Shown piece after piece: positions 43,721-51,849 of a stretch of DNA of 64,000 bases (the first letter of the stretch is position 1; each line of letters opens with the position of its first letter). Below the pieces are notes generated by a model. The model had not been told where the DNA came from and did not search any database. It saw nothing but the letters and a program-made list of their open reading frames with translations. This stretch comes from Anaerolineae bacterium (GTDB taxonomy: Bacteria > Chloroflexota > Anaerolineae > UBA4142 > SHND01). The DNA is taken from assembly GCA_021463195.1 (NCBI GenBank), contig JAJTXZ010000014.1, forward strand, positions 1 to 64,000. Reading direction: 5' to 3'. Position numbers and translations under genes: made by a program.

Positions 43721-46080
43721 GTCAAAAACACACGAGTCTAAATTTTCCACGTGAAAAGAATGGCGAACAATTCTATGCGCGCGCGCCGTACAACTTTGTG
43801 CCGCTGCCTGAAAAGGTGGTGACGGTGGGAGAGCCGCCCGACCACGACCATTATGAAGGCAACACGGGCTATCTCGAATGTGAGTTGGAAACGAAATCGC
43901 CGCTGTATGTGCGCGGGATGATGACGCAATCAAGTTTTGAAGAGCTCGGCGAAAAATCGTTTCACGAGTTGACGCCTAAACAGCAGCAAGAGCGCGCAAA
44001 ATTTTTCATCCTTCGTGCCAATGAGCCGGTGATTCCGGGGAGCAGTCTACGCGGGATGATTCGCGCGTTGGTGGAGATTGTGGGGTATGGGAAGGTGCAG
44101 CCGGTTACTGATAAACAGATGCTTTATCGAGCAGTTGGCGACCCGGCAAGCCTTGGACAATATTATCGCGCTCAAATGCTTGGAACCAGCAAGGTTCCAT
44201 CTCCCAACACACAGCTCGACTATCCATTGTCGCAATTGCGCGGCGGCTATTTACGCGTGCGCGATGGCAGCCGATCCATACAACCAGCGATGCAACATCA
44301 TGGTGAAAGCTTTATTCACGTTGAATATGCTGATGCAAGGGCAATCAACATACAACAAAACACGCAAACTGTGCATCAAGTACTGGTTACTCCGGCACCG
44401 CGAAGTCCGTCCAATCGCGGCAGAAGAAATCAGGGGAATTTGACTCTTGATCTTGCGATTGCTCCAAGTGGCGGTATTGCAGTTAGGCATCGCGGGCAAA
44501 CACCCAATCCTGGAATGGTCGAGGCAACCCTGGTCGTATCAGGACACATGGGCGGTCAACATCCAAAACATTGGCACTGCGCGATTTATGCGCCTGACCC
44601 CGCTGCGCCGTCAATTCGTATTTCCGACGAAAAATGGAAATCCTATGAAGAAGACCGAGACATGACACGCGGATTTCCAACAAGAAAATTGCAGCAGGAG
44701 GGCGACCCATTGTTTTATCTTGTGGATGCTAACGGGCAGCTGCAATTCTTTGGTCCGACGATGATGTTCCGCCTCCCCTATTTGAGAACTGCAAACGATT
44801 TTGTACCAGAGCAACTGCGGCGCGAATCTGACCTTGACCTCGCCGAAGCAATGTTCGGCTGCACCAAGCAAAAGGGCGAAGGGAAAGCGCGTGCGTATGC
44901 CAGCCGCGTGTTCGTGAGTGACGCGAAACTTGAGGCGGGGCAAGGTGATGTTTGGCTCATGCCCGATGAGGAGATTCTCACGCCCAGAATTTTGAGTTCG
45001 CCAAAACCGACGACGTTTCAACATTATCTCACGCAGGGCGATGACGCGGCGCGCGAAAAGAAGAATCTAAAGCACTATGCCAGCGACCTCAACAAGACGG
45101 AGATTCGCGGACACAAGTTGTATTGGCACAAGGGCGAAGTGTCGCGCCAAGATATCGAATTGGAACCGGACAAAGATAAGCAGCAACTCGCCAAGCAACT
45201 GACAGGCATCAAACCCGTCCGCGCGGGCGTCACGTTCAAATTTCGTGTGAACTTTGAGAATTTGAATGATGCGGAACTGGGCGCGCTGTTGTGGGTGTTG
45301 GGGTTGCCCGATGGGTATTGCCAAGCATTGGGGATGGGCAAGCCGCTTGGGATGGGCGCGGTGAAAATTACGCCGACGCTCTATTTGAGCAATCGCAACC
45401 AGCGTTATGCGCGCTTGTTCGAAAACGACAAGTGGGCAGACAGTGTTCAGCAAGAAATGGAGCGCGAACAATTCACGCGCGCGTTTGAAAATTTTGTGTT
45501 GGAGGGAATGGATGCGGCTGAACGCGCGGGCAAAGAGAAATTGGAGCAAATGCAAAGAATCCAAATGCTGCTCAAGATGTTGGAATTTCCGGGACCTGAC
45601 CGCGATTGGACATGTTATATGACGATTGAGCCGAATGAGTTCAAGGAGCGTCCGGTGTTGGCTGACCCGTTGCACATCGTGCCATCTTCTTTGACGCGCG
45701 GTGAATCAAAACCCGCGCCCAAACCCAAGCCAGCCGCGTCGCCACAGGGGCGCGCGGAAAAGATAGCGCCAGCGCCTGCGGAGAAAAGACAAGCCGCGCC
45801 GCCGCAGATGCCGCAATCCGCCGCGCCTGTGAGTCCGTACAAGGTTGGCGATACATTCAATGGCAAGGTGAACAACATTTGGGGTGATGGAACATTCATC
45901 ATTGAAACGCCCAAGCTGAAAATGCAACAAGGATATGCGCGCGTAGCCAAAGCAGACGCGGCAGGTAAGGGCTGGCAAATGGGCGATAACGCGAGCTGCG
46001 AGGTGGTAAGTATCTCGACAGACGCAAAAGGTAGAGTGGTTCTTGTCTGTAAGGCGCCCACCAAGAAACCCAAAAAGTGA
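43717..46080 (+). CDS. Large type III-D RAMP (TIGR03986-like) with C-terminal OB-fold
   Basis: 787 aa. RAMP features: YLECELETKSPLYVRGMMTQ and EPVIPGSSLRGMIRALVEIV at the N-terminus, a long insertion (about 150-330), LTGIKPVRAGVTFKFRVNFE and LGMGKPLGMGAVKITPTLYL further on. After a Pro/Ala/Lys linker (about 655-705), the last 75 residues (YKVGDTFNGKVNNIWGDGTF to GDNASCEVVSISTDAKGRVV) resemble an S1/cold-shock OB-fold that binds RNA. It probably is the Cas7-like subunit with insertion of III-D complexes; the OB tail may hold target or crRNA. Confidence 0.82.
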   Translation: MSQKHTSLNFPREKNGEQFYARAPYNFVPLPEKVVTVGEPPDHDHYEGNTGYLECELETKSPLYVRGMMTQSSFEELGEKSFHELTPKQQQERAKFFILRANEPVIPGSSLRGMIRALVEIVGYGKVQPVTDKQMLYRAVGDPASLGQYYRAQMLGTSKVPSPNTQLDYPLSQLRGGYLRVRDGSRSIQPAMQHHGESFIHVEYADARAINIQQNTQTVHQVLVTPAPRSPSNRGRRNQGNLTLDLAIAPSGGIAVRHRGQTPNPGMVEATLVVSGHMGGQHPKHWHCAIYAPDPAAPSIRISDEKWKSYEEDRDMTRGFPTRKLQQEGDPLFYLVDANGQLQFFGPTMMFRLPYLRTANDFVPEQLRRESDLDLAEAMFGCTKQKGEGKARAYASRVFVSDAKLEAGQGDVWLMPDEEILTPRILSSPKPTTFQHYLTQGDDAAREKKNLKHYASDLNKTEIRGHKLYWHKGEVSRQDIELEPDKDKQQLAKQLTGIKPVRAGVTFKFRVNFENLNDAELGALLWVLGLPDGYCQALGMGKPLGMGAVKITPTLYLSNRNQRYARLFENDKWADSVQQEMEREQFTRAFENFVLEGMDAAERAGKEKLEQMQRIQMLLKMLEFPGPDRDWTCYMTIEPNEFKERPVLADPLHIVPSSLTRGESKPAPKPKPAASPQGRAEKIAPAPAEKRQAAPPQMPQSAAPVSPYKVGDTFNGKVNNIWGDGTFIIETPKLKMQQGYARVAKADAAGKGWQMGDNASCEVVSISTDAKGRVVLVCKAPTKKPKK

Positions 46081-46196
46081 TTGGCGCACGGGCCGGGTTG
46101 TCAACGGATTTTAAAAACGGATGAACGGATGAGGCGCGCGCTGTTCGCGAATCCGCTGGCAATCCGCAAAATGATTTGTTCTGGAAAAGGAGTGCG

Positions 46197-47084
46197 ATGA
46201 CAACGTTAATTTCCTTGGTGGGCGATCAACCTGCGCCAAACGTTATCCCAGTGCGCCATTTTGCGCCAAAACAGGTTGCGCTTATTCATACAAAACTAAC
46301 GCAAAGACGCGCTGAATATATTGCCGATGTGCTTGGCAAAAGCGTCGTGCATCCTTTTTGCCAGACGGAAGCGTATCGTGTGGATTCTATCAAAGCGTCG
46401 TTGAGTGAATATATCGAACGGCATGGCTGGAATTCCGATGCACTGATTTTCAATCTCACGGGCGGCACCAAGACAATGGCGATTGCGGCGCTTGAATTGG
46501 CGCAGCAAATGGGGGCGGCGGCGTTTTATTATCAGACCGAAGAGAACCAGAGTCTGCTCCATGTCTATCATTTTGACGGAGCGCAGTTGATTTGCCAAGA
46601 GCCGATACCAATTAGGGCGACTCTGACGATAGATGAGTTCTTGCGTCTTTATATCGGACGGTACGAGAAGGGCGAGTTCAAAAATGATTTTGAACGAAAC
46701 GTCGCTGCGGCGCTCGAGCAGTTGGGCGCTGACTATGAATCTTGTCCGAATCTCAGACTAACCGGTGTCGGTCCGAATGTGGAAATAGATGGGGTCGTGC
46801 GTTTTCATAACACGATTGGTGTGATTGAGGTTTGTGTCCATGCGACTAAAAAGGACGGGATAGACCAGTTGGCAGGCGTAACTGACCAAAAGACATTGGG
46901 GACATACACAAAAAAGTTCCTCGTTTCAGTAGACGAGTTGCACGCAAACGACCAAGCGCTTGCTACAGCATATCGAATCATTCCCATCGTGCTGCCAAGT
47001 GGCCGCGGACAGACACTGGCGCAAGCGGATAAACAAAAATTGATTGAAACTTTGAGAGCCGAGATGGAGCCGAGAAAAGAATGA
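46197..47084 (+). CDS. CARF-domain nuclease-like effector, second copy (Card1/Can2-type, DUF1887)
   Basis: 295 aa from the ATG at 46197 (AAAAGGAG ribosome site). The CARF part covers 1-140 with LISLVGDQPAPNVIPVRHFA and LIFNLTGGTKTMAIAALELA (GGTK at 89-92). The nuclease part has FKNDFERNVAAALEQLGADY, VGPNVEIDGVVRFHNTIGVI and EVCVHATKKDGIDQLAGVTD: the Asp (D198) and Glu (E211) of PD-(D/E)xK are kept but the Lys two places on is Cys213; K218/K219 may substitute. It is likely a cyclic-oligoadenylate-activated nuclease. It is smaller than the copy at 36807. Confidence 0.83.
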   Translation: MTTLISLVGDQPAPNVIPVRHFAPKQVALIHTKLTQRRAEYIADVLGKSVVHPFCQTEAYRVDSIKASLSEYIERHGWNSDALIFNLTGGTKTMAIAALELAQQMGAAAFYYQTEENQSLLHVYHFDGAQLICQEPIPIRATLTIDEFLRLYIGRYEKGEFKNDFERNVAAALEQLGADYESCPNLRLTGVGPNVEIDGVVRFHNTIGVIEVCVHATKKDGIDQLAGVTDQKTLGTYTKKFLVSVDELHANDQALATAYRIIPIVLPSGRGQTLAQADKQKLIETLRAEMEPRKE

Positions 47085-47461
47085 TCCTCCTCAACTACTC
47101 CCACCCCCTCACCCCCGCGCAGCTCGCGCAAGTCGAGGCGTTGGCAGGGAAAAAAATCGAGCGCGTGGTCGAGGTTCACAGCCAGATTGACGCGCAGGCG
47201 CCGCTCACGCCGCAAGTGGTGGCGATGGCGGACAAGGCGGGGCTTGAACCAATCGAATGGCAGTCCGCGCCGCTCATCGTGAATCCGCCATCGTTGAATT
47301 TTGTCGCGACAGTGTTGTTGGCGGAATTGCATGGGCGCTGCGGTTATTTTCCGGCGATGCTGCGGATGCGCCCGGCGCCGAATAGTTTGCCGCCGCAGTT
47401 TGAAGCGGCAGAGATTATCAATTTGCAGGCGACGCGCGATGCGGCGCGCCTCGTGCGGTGA
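47081..47461 (+). CDS. csx15: Csx15-like CRISPR-associated protein (putative ring nuclease)
   Basis: 126 aa. The sequence MILLNYSHPLTPAQLAQVEA, PLTPQVVAMADKAGLEPIEW, SAPLIVNPPSLNFVATVLLA, ELHGRCGYFPAMLRMRP and EIINLQATRDAARLVR matches the Csx15 family, which is grouped with CARF-related proteins that may degrade cyclic oligoadenylate and switch off the response. It overlaps the CARF nuclease stop (ATGA), so effector and off-switch would be made together. Activity is inferred, not shown. Confidence 0.78.
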   Translation: MILLNYSHPLTPAQLAQVEALAGKKIERVVEVHSQIDAQAPLTPQVVAMADKAGLEPIEWQSAPLIVNPPSLNFVATVLLAELHGRCGYFPAMLRMRPAPNSLPPQFEAAEIINLQATRDAARLVR

Positions 47462-47560
47462 GGGAGCGCGGTCAACGGATCGGCGGTCAACGGATAGGGA
47501 AAACGGATGAACGGATGCGCGCGGTCAACGGATTTGAAACGGATAATCGAATGAACGCGC
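47462..47560 (+). repeat. GGTCAACGGAT / ACGGATGAACGGATG tandem tract
   Basis: Repeated imperfect units such as CGGTCAACGGAT (three copies) and ACGGATGAACGGATGCGCG fill the boundary between the type III and type I blocks. A related shorter tract is at 46098-46130. Confidence 0.75.
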
Positions 47561-47599
47561 GCGCATCTGGAACAATACTTTCCAACCGCCGGCTATTCT

Positions 47600-47626
47600 G
47601 TGAATGGAGATTTTTATTTCATTCAC
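47600..47626. promoter_or_regulatory. GTGAATG-N13-CATTCAC dyad next to the ribosome site
   Basis: The right arm ends one base before the GGAGG ribosome site of the small HTH gene at 47638. It parallels the stem at 34416-34450 in front of the first small HTH gene, though the bases differ. Confidence 0.5.
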
Positions 47627-47637
47627 GGAGGCAGCCG

Positions 47638-47847
47638 ATGGCACGCTTATTCTGGGGCGAAAAGAAATGCAAGCGCGGAGACGTGGTGCGCCTTTTGAAA
47701 CGTTTTGAGCAAGGATTGACAGAGAGCGAGGTCGCGGAAATTTTGGCGTGGGACCGCCGCACGGTCAATAATTATTTGCGCGAGCTCGAAGTGGAATTGC
47801 GCGTCTACAAGGAAGGACGGCTCTGGTTCGCCGATGAAGGCGTTTGA
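47638..47847 (+). CDS. Small stand-alone HTH protein, first gene of the type I block
   Basis: 69 aa from the ATG at 47638 (GGAGG ribosome site); the frame is open upstream only through the simple repeat. The HTH is KKCKRGDVVRLLKRFEQGLT, ESEVAEILAWDRRTVNNYLR, ELEVELRVYKEGRLWFADEG. It resembles the HTH of the WYL protein encoded next (RTLNNYLRALEDEGKVYKDS), so it may have split off from such a regulator. It has no ligand domain. Confidence 0.72.
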   Translation: MARLFWGEKKCKRGDVVRLLKRFEQGLTESEVAEILAWDRRTVNNYLRELEVELRVYKEGRLWFADEGV

Positions 47848-47924
47848 AAAAAATTTTGCCCGCGTTGGCACGCGCGGCGCGCTAATTTTCCAACTGCTCG
47901 CTATACTGACAAGTAGGAGGCAGT

Positions 47925-48968
47925 ATGGCTAAAGTGGATGCCGATACGATTGAACGCAGCCGCGAGCGCGTTTTTTTGACGCTGCGCCAATATCCAAATG
48001 GACTGGCGGAAGCGGAATTGGAACAGCTGACGCAGATTCAACGGCGCACGTTGAACAATTATCTGCGCGCGCTGGAGGACGAAGGCAAGGTATACAAAGA
48101 CAGCATCTATTGGTTCGCGCTGCCGTACGATGAGTTGCGACTGCGGCATTTTGAATTGTCGCCGGAAGAGGCGATGACGCTGTATCTGGCGACGCGGCTT
48201 TTGGCAAAAAATCACGACAAGCGCAATGAACCGGCGGAAACGGCGTTGATGAAACTCGCTGCCGCGCTGACGACGAAATCTATCGCGGGCAGAGAAATTC
48301 ACCAAGCCGCGCAGGAATTGGCGGAACGCCCCAAGCAAGCAGAGTACGACCAAATTTTTCGCGCGGTGATGCAAGCGTACATTTATCGCCACGTTCTGCA
48401 CATCACCTACGAACCGCTCAAAGGCAAAGCGTTCGAGACCGATTTTGCGCCGTATCTCATTGAGCCGTCGGCGATTGGGATGACGACGTACATCATTGGA
48501 CAAAGCAGCATCGTCAACGCGATTCGGACCTATAAATTGGAACGCATCCGCGCCGCCGCGTTGACGCGTCAGGAATACACGGTTCCGCGCGAATTTCGCG
48601 GACTCGATTTGTTGAAAAGCGCGTGGTCGGTGATTTATGGCGCGGAGTTGGTGACGGTGATTTTGCGATTCGGTCCTCAAGTGCGGAAACGCGTTTTGGA
48701 AACGCGCTGGCATTTTTCGGAACAAAAGGATGATGATCCCGATAACCCCGATTACTTGCTGTGGCAAGCGCAAGTGGCGGATACAACGGACATGCTGCCA
48801 TGGATTCGCGGGTGGGGAAGTGATGTGGAGGTGGTGGAGCCGCGCGTCTTGCGCGAGACGATGATGGGTGAGGCGAAGGCGCTGGCGGAAAAATACGCGT
48901 GGCATGTGTCTTTTAAACCATCGGGCAAAATGAACTCGACGCTCGACGATTTTTTTGGAAACAACTAA
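47925..48968 (+). CDS. WYL-domain transcriptional regulator of the type I block
   Basis: 347 aa. HTH (SRERVFLTLRQYPNGLAEAE, IQRRTLNNYLRALEDEGKVY), a helical middle (LSPEEAMTLYLATRLLAKNH), WYL barrel (YRHVLHITYEPLKGKAFETD, FAPYLIEPSAIGMTTYIIGQ, IRTYKLERIRAAALT) and a WCX end (VTVILRFGPQVRKRV). The same layout as the WYL protein at 34751, with divergent sequence. A TATACT box (47902-47907) and GGAGG site precede it. cas3 begins 3 bases after its stop, so it is co-transcribed with the type I genes and probably controls them. Confidence 0.9.
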   Translation: MAKVDADTIERSRERVFLTLRQYPNGLAEAELEQLTQIQRRTLNNYLRALEDEGKVYKDSIYWFALPYDELRLRHFELSPEEAMTLYLATRLLAKNHDKRNEPAETALMKLAAALTTKSIAGREIHQAAQELAERPKQAEYDQIFRAVMQAYIYRHVLHITYEPLKGKAFETDFAPYLIEPSAIGMTTYIIGQSSIVNAIRTYKLERIRAAALTRQEYTVPREFRGLDLLKSAWSVIYGAELVTVILRFGPQVRKRVLETRWHFSEQKDDDPDNPDYLLWQAQVADTTDMLPWIRGWGSDVEVVEPRVLRETMMGEAKALAEKYAWHVSFKPSGKMNSTLDDFFGNN

Positions 48969-48970
48969 CC

Positions 48971-51379
48971 ATGAGCTTGTATCCATTTCAAACGCGCGTC
49001 AAAGAATTGATTCAACGCGGCGCATCGGTGATTTTGCAAGCGCCGACGGGCGCGGGCAAAACGCGCGCCGCGCTCGCGCCGTTTATTGAAAATTTTTTCG
49101 ATTTCCCCACCGCGCCCTTGCCGCGCAAATGTTTGTACGTCGTGCCGATGCGCGTGCTGGCAAATCAATTTGTAGAGGAATACAAAGGATACGCTGATTC
49201 GTACAAACGGATTCATCGCCGCGAGCTCAAGGTTTCAATTCAGACGGGCGAACAGCCGCTCGACCGCCGTTTTGAAAATGATTTGACGTTCTGCACGGTG
49301 GACCAATTCTTGAGCAGCTATTTGACGATGCCGTACAGCTTGCCGCACCGTCTCGCCAATCTCAACGCGGGCGCGCTGATTGGCACGTTTTTGATTTTTG
49401 ACGAATTTCATCTGCTCGACCCGACGACGACACTGCCGACGGTGTTACACGCCTTGAAAGAATTTCGCGGACTCGCGCCGATGCTGTTGATGACGGCAAC
49501 GTTCAGCCGCGAAATGTTGGACGCGTTGGCGAATGAGTTGGGCGCGCAGGTCGAGCATGTTTCGCAAGACGAATGGCGGACAATTCAAACGCGCGATGAC
49601 AAGACGCCGCGCGAACGAACGTGGCGCGTGGAAGAAGCGGAATTGTCGGCGGAACAGGTGATTGCTTCACATCAAACGCGCAGCATTGCGATTTGCAATA
49701 CAGTGCGGCGCGCGCAAAATTTGTTTCGGGATTTGAAACGCGCCCAGCGCGAAGGCAAACTCGACGCGGAACTGTTGTTATTGCACAGCCGCTTTTTGCA
49801 AACGGACCGTCAGACGCGCGAAAAAGAACTGAAAGAATGGTTCGGCAAAGACGCGGCGCGCGCGGGAAGCAAAATTCTTGTCGCGACGCAGGCGATTGAA
49901 GTGGGCGTGGATATTACGTCGGAGGTTTTACATACCGAACTCGCGCCCGCGAGTTCGATGATTCAACGCGCGGGGCGCTGCGCGCGTTATGCGGGCGAAA
50001 CGGGAACGGTGCGCGTGTATCCCGTTTCCGATTACGCGCCCTATGGCAAGGAAAAGGATGATCCGGGCGATGAAGCGCCGTGGGTGGCGGAAATGCGCGC
50101 GGCGTTGGAGTGGCTGCGCGCGCATGACGGCGAGATTTTGGATTTTCATGCCGAGCAGGAATTGATCAATGCGGTTGCCGCGCCGCGCGACAAATTGATT
50201 TTGCAAGCGTTGTCCGCGAATCGGCACACGCACGCGGAACACATTCAACGCGTGTGGGTGAATGACCGTCAAGCGAGCGATGGACGTTTGCTCATTCGTG
50301 ACGCGGATAGCCGGCTCGTGTTGATTCATCCGAATCCCGATGAGTTGCTGCGAAATCCATTGGGCGCGACGGGATTCAGCGTGCCGACGCGCACGCTGTA
50401 CGGGATGGTTAAAGATTGGACGAGCCGCGCGACGGACGCGGATTGGCGCGTGAAATTGCTGCTTGAAGACAAGGCGATTGAAAAGAGCGACGAGGTGCGA
50501 AGCGAGTACGGGTGGAAAACGCTGCATGACGCCTCGCTGTTGTGGACGACGCGCGCGTTGGTGGTGAATCCCGAGCTTGCAAGTTATTTGAACGACGAAG
50601 GTTTTGTCTCGGAACAAGGCGGCGGCGAGTTTCAATCCGCGATTCCGGAAAAAGCCGCCGCGCAAACGTGGGACGATATTTCGTACAAGCTAGAAAGTTA
50701 TGAGCAGCATATTCGTTTGGTGTTGCAAGCGTTCGTGGAATTGGCGCTGCCGGAATTGGAATATCCGGCGCGCGCATTGGAGCAAAAAGCGAATTGGGAA
50801 AAAGGGAGCGTCGTGCGCGCGGCGTGGCTCTGCTGCTTGTTGCACGATGTCGGCAAGTTGAGCGAAGGGTGGCAGCGATGGGTGCGCGCGTATCAAAAAG
50901 AAATTGGTTCGCCGGTTGATAAAAATTACGCGGCGGCGCACACCGATTGGAATTCAAAGAATCCCGCGCACCGCGACGCGGACAAACGCGTTCGCAAACA
51001 TTCCCCCAAACCGCCGCACGCGACGCAAAGCGTTTTTGCGACGGACAAAATGTTGGTGCAAGCGTTCGGCGTTGAAAAGGAATTGTTGATACGCGCGATG
51101 TGGACGGCGATTGCGCGGCATCACGCGCCGTTCACGCAGGAATGTGAAGCGTTCACGCTCGAAGCGCAAGCGGCGGAACATCTGCGCGCGACGTTTGATT
51201 TTGTGCCGAGTGAGATGCGAAAAAATTTGGAATTGAAAATACTCAAGTACAAGTTGACGAGCAAGCAGGATGTGATGTTGGTGCGCCCGGATGAACCGGA
51301 TGGTTGGCTCGCGTATTGGCTGCTCGTGCGCGCGCTGCGGCGGGCGGACCAGCGCGGGACGGAGATGGGAAGTAGATAG
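48971..51379 (+). CDS. cas3: Cas3 with helicase first and HD nuclease at the C-terminus
   Basis: 802 aa. The helicase (about 1-420) has Walker A QAPTGAGKTRAALAPF, DEFH in FLIFDEFHLLDP, LLMTATFSREMLDAL, VATQAIEVGVDITSEVL and SSMIQRAGRCARYAGETGTV. The HD part (about 610-790) has WLCCLLHDVGKLSEGWQRWV, AAHTDWNSKNPAHRDADKRV and IRAMWTAIARHHAPF. In most type I systems HD comes first; here the order is reversed. It unwinds and shreds DNA marked by Cascade. Confidence 0.92.
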   Translation: MSLYPFQTRVKELIQRGASVILQAPTGAGKTRAALAPFIENFFDFPTAPLPRKCLYVVPMRVLANQFVEEYKGYADSYKRIHRRELKVSIQTGEQPLDRRFENDLTFCTVDQFLSSYLTMPYSLPHRLANLNAGALIGTFLIFDEFHLLDPTTTLPTVLHALKEFRGLAPMLLMTATFSREMLDALANELGAQVEHVSQDEWRTIQTRDDKTPRERTWRVEEAELSAEQVIASHQTRSIAICNTVRRAQNLFRDLKRAQREGKLDAELLLLHSRFLQTDRQTREKELKEWFGKDAARAGSKILVATQAIEVGVDITSEVLHTELAPASSMIQRAGRCARYAGETGTVRVYPVSDYAPYGKEKDDPGDEAPWVAEMRAALEWLRAHDGEILDFHAEQELINAVAAPRDKLILQALSANRHTHAEHIQRVWVNDRQASDGRLLIRDADSRLVLIHPNPDELLRNPLGATGFSVPTRTLYGMVKDWTSRATDADWRVKLLLEDKAIEKSDEVRSEYGWKTLHDASLLWTTRALVVNPELASYLNDEGFVSEQGGGEFQSAIPEKAAAQTWDDISYKLESYEQHIRLVLQAFVELALPELEYPARALEQKANWEKGSVVRAAWLCCLLHDVGKLSEGWQRWVRAYQKEIGSPVDKNYAAAHTDWNSKNPAHRDADKRVRKHSPKPPHATQSVFATDKMLVQAFGVEKELLIRAMWTAIARHHAPFTQECEAFTLEAQAAEHLRATFDFVPSEMRKNLELKILKYKLTSKQDVMLVRPDEPDGWLAYWLLVRALRRADQRGTEMGSR

Positions 51380-51474
51380 GTCTGTACTGGGAATCCACAT
51401 CGGATCGAGGCACAGACCAACAACTAGAGGAGCATATTACAGTTTCCACTTACGGAACGAGTTGATGCGAACCC

Positions 51475-51503
51475 TTGACAATAGTTACAAACAAGAGTAG
51501 AAT
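51475..51503 (+). promoter_or_regulatory. Promoter inside the type I locus
   Basis: TTGACA, 17 bases, TAGAAT, in a stretch that is poorer in CGCG than its surroundings. It would drive the small ORF and the cas8-cas7-cas5 genes apart from cas3. Confidence 0.72.
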
Positions 51504-51557
51504 ACAAAATGTAAATCTCATGCTACTCTAGTTGTCTGCAGATGTCAAGGAGGAAAA

Positions 51558-51806
51558 ATGTTCGGTTTCGCGCGAATCATAGTTCAATCAAACGCAATTG
51601 GCGTAAGATTTGAACAGGTCGGTCATCGTCAAAAGTTCAATGCAGTTATGGTACGCTTTAATCGCTCCTTTCCACTCAAGGAATGGGATTACAGCAAACG
51701 TCTATGGCTGCTACCTGCTGGTGACTTGAACGCCGTGATTTCATTCTGCTCTCAAACATTCGGCGTTGCTGGCTATCAAATCGAACGGGAGCTTATCACA
51801 GCATAA
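51558..51806 (+). CDS. 82-aa protein of unknown function between cas3 and cas8
   Basis: Starts MFGFARIIVQSNAIGVRFEQ, continues FNAVMVRFNRSFPLKEWDYS, KRLWLLPAGDLNAVISFCSQ and TFGVAGYQIERELITA. The pattern of a hydrophobic strand, a basic/aromatic WD-KRLW-P turn and a helix recalls the short HARP-like modules of SNF2 helicases, only as an impression. A strong AAGGAGG ribosome site and a good promoter support real expression. Composition differs from the cas genes around it, so it may have been inserted. It could be a small Cascade subunit, an anti-CRISPR or an unrelated gene. Confidence 0.6.
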   Translation: MFGFARIIVQSNAIGVRFEQVGHRQKFNAVMVRFNRSFPLKEWDYSKRLWLLPAGDLNAVISFCSQTFGVAGYQIERELITA

Positions 51807-51849
51807 GTTCTCTGTCAATCAAGAACTAATTTTCATCGAAAGGAGGGCT

